Assembly: GCF_012844305.1 (NCBI RefSeq)
Contig: NZ_JABANE010000004.1
Coordinates: 62,001-126,000 of the forward strand
DNA from: Flammeovirga aprica JL-4
GTDB taxonomy: Bacteria > Bacteroidota > Bacteroidia > Cytophagales > Flammeovirgaceae
Direction of reading: 5' to 3'
DNA length: 64,000 bases
Below, piece after piece: positions 54,450 through 61,649 of the stretch (position 1 is its first letter; each line of letters begins with the position of its first letter). The notes beneath the pieces were generated by a model. It was not told the origin of the DNA. It ran no database searches and worked only from the letters and a program-made list of their open reading frames with translations. A program made the position numbers and the translations under genes.

Positions 54450-55460
54450 TCAACAATAGTTTTTTTCATTTACTTGGGAAACTTCTGATATAATATTATC
54501 AGCTAATAAATTTGCTAATAATGTTTTTAAGAAATCATCTTTTTCAATATCCTTTTCCTTATTGAATATAATGTACAAATCCTTAACACTCATTTCAGAT
54601 TCGTTTAGTTTGTATATAAATGACATTGCTCCATTAAGAGGCAAACAATTCACCTCAGTACCTCTAAAAAATATCAAATGATCAAACTCTTGAAGTTCCA
54701 ACTCATCCATTTCAAATTCTAAATAATCATCAATAAGAAGATATGAGAAATTTGTTGTATATATATCTGCACTCTTATTCAGTTGTATTAGTTTTCCCCA
54801 AATATCTTGATCTGATATTAATAGATGTTGATTTCTTATTCTATCATTAGGCAATTCATATATTTGTTTATTGTATATTTTCTTTTCTAGAAGAAATACT
54901 GGGTCATAAGTGTTCTTTTTCCACAACATTTTGTGATTAATATCTTTATGTGATATTGGAAAATGAATTCTTAGGTACATTTCCCAAAACTTATTTTCAG
55001 ATAAAAGAAATTGATTTAATTTATACTTTTTTGGAGTACAAAAACTAAGATTAATAATTTCAGATAATGCATTTAATATACTGGGACTTTGCATTGTAAT
55101 TTTCTCATTATCAAACTTAAAACAACCATTATTTACCGTATAATCATTTCTAAATATGACTGTTTTTTCATTAATGAAATACATTCTTTTTAACAAAAAA
55201 GCTATCATTTCATCAATAATATTTGATAGTTTTTCACTTCTATAAACTCTATTAAGTTTATATACTGATAGAAGAAACCCTGTAACACCTTCTTCATAGG
55301 ATAAATTGATGTAATTGTTATTTTTAATAAAATCCCAATAATTAACAATATTATTTACTTCTGAAGAAATGAGATTTCCATTATTAGCATTCTCATCCAT
55401 AATTTTATTTATCAGTAAAATTATGGATTTTATACCACCTGAATAAAACATATAACTCAA
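54450..55460 (-). CDS. Uncharacterised protein, possibly a shortened LanC-like relative
   Basis: A 336-residue protein I do not recognise with confidence. The stretch NLSYEEGVTGFLLSVYKLNRVYRSEKLSN looks like one LanC alpha-toroid repeat and recalls LSLFNGETGKAYFLMLIYRNK of the 571-residue neighbour. The C-terminal part (DHLIFFRGTEVNCLPLNGAMSFIYKL, then KDDFLKTLLANLLADNII) has the look of a PqqD-like or winged-helix domain. Its size fits a version of the neighbour that lost its first toroid repeats. It lies 34 bases after the DUF6734-like gene. Function unknown; context points to the RiPP pathway. Confidence 0.45.
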   Translation of the reverse strand: MSYMFYSGGIKSIILLINKIMDENANNGNLISSEVNNIVNYWDFIKNNNYINLSYEEGVTGFLLSVYKLNRVYRSEKLSNIIDEMIAFLLKRMYFINEKTVIFRNDYTVNNGCFKFDNEKITMQSPSILNALSEIINLSFCTPKKYKLNQFLLSENKFWEMYLRIHFPISHKDINHKMLWKKNTYDPVFLLEKKIYNKQIYELPNDRIRNQHLLISDQDIWGKLIQLNKSADIYTTNFSYLLIDDYLEFEMDELELQEFDHLIFFRGTEVNCLPLNGAMSFIYKLNESEMSVKDLYIIFNKEKDIEKDDFLKTLLANLLADNIISEVSQVNEKNYC

Positions 55461-55494
55461 AATTTAACTAATTGAAAAACATATAGCTTAAGTA

Positions 55495-56331
55495 TTATAA
55501 CACTCCCCTTTCCAACATATCGATTAAATTAAAATATAATTTAGGACAATATTTTTGAACAAGCTTTTCAAAATATTTGTACTGTTCTGTCCTTTTTTTA
55601 TTATAATATCCTAACACATGGGTAAAATCCCATTTATTATTAAAGCTGGAAACCTCTGAGTATTGTGAAATACAAGTTAGGTCTTTTAATAAACAAGACA
55701 CCCTTTTATTTCTCTCTTTCGCTACCTTAAATAAGCCATATTGTTCTACATATATTGCTATATCGGTATAAATATTGTCAGAATTATAGGTTGTGTTTTT
55801 TAAGAAACTATCATAAATAACTTCCATGTATTCAAATAGTTGATAATAAGATTTTAAATCTTCTCCACCTACTATGCCAGTATTGTAGGCAATGTTTTCT
55901 TCAAGTGAACTATTATAAAGAGATTTATGCGCATTATAATATGTATCTACATCTGTTTCAATATTTTGAACACAAATATCCTCTTTAAACGAAAAATTAT
56001 TTTCTTTAAATAAAAAAGCATCGTAGTCTATATGGATGAACGGTTTATTTTGCTTACTAAAGGTAACTATCTTACCAAAAGTCCAATATTTAGTATCGTA
56101 AGGTATTATATCTAAATCAGTAGATACTTTATTATATTTTAGTTTTAAAATATCAATCAATAAATGTTTACCCAAAGTATCAGTTACTAGCTCAGTAGAA
56201 CTAAATTTTTGATTAATCAAATGGTTACTTAAAATCCAGCTGATGTAAAAATATTTCCTATCATTCCATGATAAGTTATGATCTTTATTATTTGAATATG
56301 GTTTTGTCCAAAAGCTTTGAATGCCTATCAT
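55495..56331 (-). CDS. DUF6734-like protein (possible GT-A type glycosyltransferase)
   Basis: A 278-residue protein resembling the DUF6734 family of Bacteroidota. Typical parts are MIGIQSFWTKPYS at the start, YFYISWILSNHLINQKF, STELVTDTLGKHLLIDIL, WTFGKIVTFSKQNKPFIHIDYDAFLFK and NIAYNTGIVGGEDL. The DYD in a hydrophobic setting resembles the DxD metal site of GT-A glycosyltransferases, so sugar transfer is possible. The family is, as I recall, often near peptide natural product genes. It is the first gene of the upstream block of the RiPP locus. Reaction not established. Confidence 0.6.
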   Translation of the reverse strand: MIGIQSFWTKPYSNNKDHNLSWNDRKYFYISWILSNHLINQKFSSTELVTDTLGKHLLIDILKLKYNKVSTDLDIIPYDTKYWTFGKIVTFSKQNKPFIHIDYDAFLFKENNFSFKEDICVQNIETDVDTYYNAHKSLYNSSLEENIAYNTGIVGGEDLKSYYQLFEYMEVIYDSFLKNTTYNSDNIYTDIAIYVEQYGLFKVAKERNKRVSCLLKDLTCISQYSEVSSFNNKWDFTHVLGYYNKKRTEQYKYFEKLVQKYCPKLYFNLIDMLERGVL

Positions 56332-56921
56332 TAAAATTTTACATTTTTGATATAATGATTACAACCCTTATACAACGCAATCCTTTCTCAATAAATTGAG
56401 GTAAATTATAAATAATGATTTTAAAGCATTGTAGTTTATATCCTTTAGACTCCAACCAGTCGATTTTACCACCATTCAATTATAATAGCATTAACGAATA
56501 AATGTTAATACAACAATAGGAATAACAATTGAGTATTCTTGAATTTTTAATATTTTACTCTTACTTGAAAATTTCAAATTGCATACAATTTTAGAAGTTG
56601 TTTTTTGTTAGATTTTTGTGTCGCTACTCAAATTTATGCAAGCTTAAACCCCGGAAAAAGGTAAATTTCTCTTTTTCGGGGTTTACTATATATCTTCAAG
56701 TATACATCCCATTACTTTCAACTAGTTAACCTCTCTCTTAAACTCCTTATTTAGATCTAAAGGAATAGTAAGACATCCTGTCTATTATTTACTTAACTTA
56801 CTATTAAGTAAAAGGTCCAGATTAAAGAATATTTTATTAATACAGGTAATTTCTCTAGTAAATAAAATCTAAATTGATAGTATATCGTGTGTATATTACT
56901 TTTTTGAGTGGATATTAAATC
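56332..56921. other. Intergenic region with terminator
   Basis: About 590 bases between the DUF6734-like gene and the BspA-like genes, with no gene seen apart from the hairpin listed separately. It should hold the promoter of the DUF6734-like gene. Confidence 0.45.
56646..56684 (-). terminator. Probable terminator after the BspA-like genes
   Basis: A stem AAACCCC-GAAAAAG with CTTTTTC-GGGGTTT (one bulged G) lies about 240 bases past the stop of the second BspA-like gene. The CCCCG/CGGGG stem is typical of strong Bacteroidota terminators and may work in both directions. Confidence 0.65.
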
Positions 56922-58718
56922 TTATTCTAACACAAATTTTAAAGTTGTAATATTACCTTTCTCATCAATTAATTTCAGAATACAAGCCTTATTAGTGGTT
57001 AATTGAAACTTCCACCATTCAATCATTTCTCCTTGATTGATAGAACTAAAACCACTATTGATTAAGTTTCCACTGAAGTCGTATAACTCCCAATCAAGAT
57101 CTCCTTCAAAGTTTCCAGAAAACAAATCGATTTCATCAACAATTACACCGTTAGGACTTGAATGTGATGAGTCAAAAGGATTATCACATTTTTGGTCATT
57201 ATCCTCAATTGTCCAATTGTAAGTATCAATGATTTTTTCTCTTTCATCCTCACTTTTACAATATGAAGTGCTCGTACTCAAAGTAACGTTATCTTGAAGT
57301 TCTAATTGACTCCAACTTTCTAAAATCTTGTCATAGTTTTCAACTGAAAATGGTGTACCTTGAAACATTCCCGACATATATTTTGCTGATGAGACATCCC
57401 AATTGCTAATATCTACATTAAAATCATGGGAATTATAAAATAAAAATTTCATATTTTTTACCGAAGACACATCCCAATTCTTCACTCCTGAACCATTAAA
57501 ATTTTTAGTATTTGCAAAGGTCGATCTCATAGAAGTTATATTCGATACGTCCCATTTAGCTAAGTTTTTATTTCCTTCAAAAAACTTACACCCTGCAAAC
57601 GTATACTCTAAACTTATAACATTTGAGAGGTTGGGAGCATCATTCGCTGTAAAATTCTTTAGTTTATTACAATTCTGGAACATTTTAGCCAATGAACTAA
57701 ATTTAACGTCTCCCCATTGCACAACATCAGTTATGTTATTAGGAGCCAGAAATTTATTCATTCTACCTCTTATTCTAATAGTATCTGGTTTTGAGTCATA
57801 AGTATGTGATATTATTTCTAAACCAGTGTTTTTTGAAAAACGTTCCCATACTCCATTTCCTTCCCAATCAACTTCAAAAAATGCATCTGTATATGCAGAA
57901 AAGTTTACAATATTATTACTACCATCAACTACAAATATGAATTCATTATTTGCACATTGGCCTAAATCATTTATAACCCATTGATGATCTTCTATTATTT
58001 TATTTTTTCCAGTAACACTAGAACAATAGTATTGAGAGACATCTAATCGTACATTATCTTGCAAATCTAGTTTGCTCCATTCAAACAATAGTTCATCATA
58101 ATTTGCTTTTGAAATGGCAGAATTAATAAACATATTTTTCATGTTTGTGACTGATGAGACATCCCAACTTTTTATATTACCTTCAAATTTCTTTGTGTTA
58201 TAGAATGTAGCTCTCATAGATTGAACATTGGAGACATTCCATTCATTAAGATCCTGTTTAAATATGCTAGCTCCGGCAAATGCATAATCCATTGAAATTA
58301 CATTTGTCAAGTTTGGTTTATCAGAGGCAGAAAAACCTGCTATTTTGTGACATTGTTGGAATATTCTATTTAATGTAGTGAATGGCATGTTACCCCATTG
58401 AATGACATCAACAATAGATGTTGGAGCTCTGAATTCGGAAAGATTTCCACTGATTTTAATTATGCCAGAATGACCGGGAGCTAATGTCTTTTGAACTTGA
58501 TTCAGCTGTTTATGTTTAATAGTCACTAGTCCGTTTCCATCTCCCCAGTCTACATAAAAATCTTCATTACTATTACTGCTTCCCATAAATAATACATCTG
58601 TAGGATTGTTGGGATTTGTTTCAACTTTAATAATGAACTCATCACTGTTTGCTTTAGAAAAAGTTACCAAGCTTATGAGAAGCAAGGGTATAACCGTAAA
58701 AAATATAATCTTCTTCAT
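56922..58718 (-). CDS. Secreted BspA-like (DUF285 repeat) surface protein 1
   Basis: A 598-residue protein with a signal peptide (LLISLVTFSKA). It has two halves. Each has a beta-rich part ending in a block like IRGRMNKFLAPNNITDVVQWGDVKFSSLAKMFQNC, then DUF285/BspA-type repeats such as FNGSGVKNWDVSSVKNMKFLFYN, about 25 residues each. A C-terminal part (from about GVIVDEIDLFSGNF, ending ITTLKFVLE) resembles a type IX secretion signal. Such proteins bind host or matrix surfaces or form adhesive layers. It is a close paralogue of the protein encoded upstream. Confidence 0.78.
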   Translation of the reverse strand: MKKIIFFTVIPLLLISLVTFSKANSDEFIIKVETNPNNPTDVLFMGSSNSNEDFYVDWGDGNGLVTIKHKQLNQVQKTLAPGHSGIIKISGNLSEFRAPTSIVDVIQWGNMPFTTLNRIFQQCHKIAGFSASDKPNLTNVISMDYAFAGASIFKQDLNEWNVSNVQSMRATFYNTKKFEGNIKSWDVSSVTNMKNMFINSAISKANYDELLFEWSKLDLQDNVRLDVSQYYCSSVTGKNKIIEDHQWVINDLGQCANNEFIFVVDGSNNIVNFSAYTDAFFEVDWEGNGVWERFSKNTGLEIISHTYDSKPDTIRIRGRMNKFLAPNNITDVVQWGDVKFSSLAKMFQNCNKLKNFTANDAPNLSNVISLEYTFAGCKFFEGNKNLAKWDVSNITSMRSTFANTKNFNGSGVKNWDVSSVKNMKFLFYNSHDFNVDISNWDVSSAKYMSGMFQGTPFSVENYDKILESWSQLELQDNVTLSTSTSYCKSEDEREKIIDTYNWTIEDNDQKCDNPFDSSHSSPNGVIVDEIDLFSGNFEGDLDWELYDFSGNLINSGFSSINQGEMIEWWKFQLTTNKACILKLIDEKGNITTLKFVLE

Positions 58719-58743
58719 TTTGATAGTTTTTGATTTTCAGCTA

Positions 58744-58786
58744 ATTCACTGTTGAAGAAGAGAAAAAATTTTCTTCAACAGTGAAT
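58744..58786 (-). terminator. Hairpin between the two BspA-like genes
   Basis: Perfect 16-bp arms (58744-58759 and 58771-58786) enclose an 11-base purine-rich loop, eleven bases after the stop of the 675-residue protein gene. On the minus strand it lacks a T run, so it may be partial terminator or an mRNA-stabilising structure. Confidence 0.6.
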
Positions 58787-58796
58787 AGTTTAGTTT

Positions 58797-60824
58797 TTAT
58801 TGCTTAATAAATTTCATGATACTTACATGTTTATTTTTATCATAAACTTTTAGGATACCTGCCTTTTTAGAATTCATTTCGAAATCCCACCACTTAAGTT
58901 TTTCTCCTTTTTGTAAAAAGGTATGACCATTGCTTAAAATATTCCCATTGAAGTCATAAAGAGACCAGTAAACATCTCCTTCATAAAGTCCTGAATTAAG
59001 GTTCAGTTCATCTTTAATTAAGCCATTTTTGCTATTGCGGTATGATGAACTATAATTTGTTGGACAATTACTTCCTCCATCAGTAATGATCCAACCATAA
59101 TCATCAATAATTTTTTGTCTTTGATCAGCACTTTGGCAATAGGTTGAAGAAACATCAAATTTAACATCCTCTTGAAGTCCGTTTTCTAGTTTACTCCAGC
59201 TATCTAAGAGATTGTCATAGTTTTCAGAACTGAATTGGTTTGTTCCTTCGAGCATATCCACCATATTATTCACATTAGAAACGTTCCATTGTTCAATATT
59301 TTGATTGAATGATATGGCATTATAAAATAGTTGCTTCATATTTTTTACATTTGAAACATCCCAACTACTGATATCATTATTAAACATTCTAGTATAAGCA
59401 AAAGCTGATCGCATTGACGTCACTTCAGAGACATCCCATGTACTAATATCACCGTTAAAATTATAGGCACTTGCAAAAGCATATTGCATAGTTGTTACTC
59501 TAGAAAGGTTTGGAGTATCGGTAGCAGTAAACCCTTCAATGGATTTACAGAAGTGAAACATGTTATTTAGTGTTGTAAAAGCAACGTCTCCCCATTGTAA
59601 AACATCAATGATATTCTTTGGAGCTACAAATTTATTAAGGTCGCCTTTTATCTTAATTATACTTGGCTCTCCTTCAAAATAATGACTTACTTTTATTTGT
59701 GCACTATCTGAAATTACCTCTTCCCATTCATTGTTGTTTTCCCAGTCAACATAAAATGTATTTACACTTTGAGCTTCGAATGATATAGTTCTTCCGGGTT
59801 TCCCTTTCACCTGAAAAATAAAGTTATAATCATCGCATGGTCCATGATCATCAATATACCAATTGTGGTCATATACCAAAGCTCTTCTTTCGTCTGCTGC
59901 ATCACAATAGTTGCTAGAAATACCAAAATACACAGAATCTTGAACATCTTGACTTGCCCAGCTGTGAAGTAATTTATCATAGGTCTCATTAGATATTCTT
60001 GTATTAATAAATGCTTCATACATTTTATAAACATTAGAAATATCCCAATTACTTAGGTCCCTGTTAAATGCTCTGGCATTGTAAAACATAGAATTCATAT
60101 TTTCTAAAGACTCAGTATTCCAATTGCTTATATCAGCATTAAAATTGAAAGCTTCATAAAACATTTTTCTCATATTTTTTACCTTAGATACATCCCAATT
60201 ACTAATATCTGAAATGAAACGATTGGCTCCACAAAACATAAATCTCATGTCCTCTACCTTTGAAACATCCCATTGACTTAAATCGCCATTAAAATTTTCT
60301 GCATGATAAAATGTAAGAACCATAGAAGTAACATTAGATACATCCCATTGACTTAAGTCGCCGTTGAATTTTTCACATCTCGCAAAAGTTCTATTCATGG
60401 AAACTACCTTAGATAGGTTTGGTGTATCATTGGCACTGAACTTTTTAAGCTTGTAGCATTTTTTGAATGCATCATCAAGTGAAGTAAAACCAACATCACC
60501 CCACTGAATGACATCTTTGATATCTTGTGGAGCTTTGAATATGTTCATTTCTCCTCTAATTTTTATAGTATCGGGTTTAGTCTCAAACTTAAAAGAGATT
60601 CGTTGTATACCATCAGTAGTAATTTCCATCCATTCATTGTTGTTTTTCCAGTCAATTTCAAAGGAAGAGTTTGTACTAGCGTAAAAGGAAGTTGTTGATT
60701 CGCTTCCTTCATCTAATACAAAGATGAAATATTTACTTGTGTCCTGATCATAATTAATGAGCTTTGCATACGTAGAAAAGCTCATTGTTAATAAAATCGA
60801 AATACAAAATAGTATTTTACCCAT
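58797..60824 (-). CDS. Secreted BspA-like (DUF285 repeat) surface protein 2
   Basis: A 675-residue paralogue of the next gene, with a signal peptide (SILLTMSFSTYA) and two halves of beta-rich region plus DUF285 repeats (FNGDLSQWDVSNVTSM, FNADISNWNTESLENM and others). The first half has six repeats against two or three elsewhere, so repeat number differs. Each half ends with a block like YCDAADERRALVYDHNWYIDDHG. The C-terminus (ILKVYDKNKHVSIMKFIKQ) is like a type IX sorting domain. Surface adhesion or binding is likely; ligand unknown. Tandem duplication of a whole gene is the simplest origin of the pair. Confidence 0.78.
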   Translation of the reverse strand: MGKILFCISILLTMSFSTYAKLINYDQDTSKYFIFVLDEGSESTTSFYASTNSSFEIDWKNNNEWMEITTDGIQRISFKFETKPDTIKIRGEMNIFKAPQDIKDVIQWGDVGFTSLDDAFKKCYKLKKFSANDTPNLSKVVSMNRTFARCEKFNGDLSQWDVSNVTSMVLTFYHAENFNGDLSQWDVSKVEDMRFMFCGANRFISDISNWDVSKVKNMRKMFYEAFNFNADISNWNTESLENMNSMFYNARAFNRDLSNWDISNVYKMYEAFINTRISNETYDKLLHSWASQDVQDSVYFGISSNYCDAADERRALVYDHNWYIDDHGPCDDYNFIFQVKGKPGRTISFEAQSVNTFYVDWENNNEWEEVISDSAQIKVSHYFEGEPSIIKIKGDLNKFVAPKNIIDVLQWGDVAFTTLNNMFHFCKSIEGFTATDTPNLSRVTTMQYAFASAYNFNGDISTWDVSEVTSMRSAFAYTRMFNNDISSWDVSNVKNMKQLFYNAISFNQNIEQWNVSNVNNMVDMLEGTNQFSSENYDNLLDSWSKLENGLQEDVKFDVSSTYCQSADQRQKIIDDYGWIITDGGSNCPTNYSSSYRNSKNGLIKDELNLNSGLYEGDVYWSLYDFNGNILSNGHTFLQKGEKLKWWDFEMNSKKAGILKVYDKNKHVSIMKFIKQ

Positions 60825-61649
60825 AAGTTAATTTTTAGGTGTTAAATTCATTTCATGTATTTGATTCTTTTTTTTTAAAAAATAACCACTTAGTATGGTT
60901 AATAAAAGTAAATACCATTTGTTTGTGGCTTACTGTTAGTTTCACAGTACTCATTTTTGATTACAATAATAGAACTTAGATTTACAACATTTTTCCGTAT
61001 TATATAGTTAAGTACCTTTTGATAAAATAATTTCTTGAATTGTTAAGCTGGAGATTTATTCTGACTTAGAAACACTCTGAATCAACCATTTATGACTCAT
61101 ACTTTACTCAATAAGATATCTTCTTAAATCTTTAAAAAAATAGGTACTATATTGAATTTAAAATATATTATACAATAAACATTACAGATGAATCAACTAA
61201 TATGGCATGTAAATATTAGAACTTATTGTACTTCTGTAATGGTTAAATAACCCAACTAGTACTCGCTTAATCAAATGTTTAGTCTCTCAAAAGAAATAAG
61301 GGTTTTGACAAAAGGGGGGGTAATTCATCCTTCTTTTTTTTGTAAAACCATTTAACTCTAATAATCAAAGTACAAAACATCTAATCGATAATAAATGTTA
61401 TTTGTTTATTAAGGAATGGTGATCAATTCTAAATAAAGAGTCTAAATAATAAAACTAACTATTGCTAATAACTTTGACATTAATAACAGTTTCTCATAGG
61501 AGATTATTCTAACTCAAAATGCTGATAAAATACAACTATTTTAAACTCTAGCGTAACTAGAAAAGTCTTCATAAAGGAAACTCTAATATCAATTAATCAA
61601 TAGTTATTAACCCATAATTTTCTATTTAAAAACTAAATTAAACAAAACA
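60825..61649. other. Divergent intergenic region, contains a G7 tract
   Basis: About 825 AT-rich bases between the BspA-like gene and the PL8-like gene, which face away from each other. No gene seen. A run of seven Gs stands at 61314-61320, about 330 bases before the PL8-like start, unusual in such AT-rich DNA. Confidence 0.45.
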
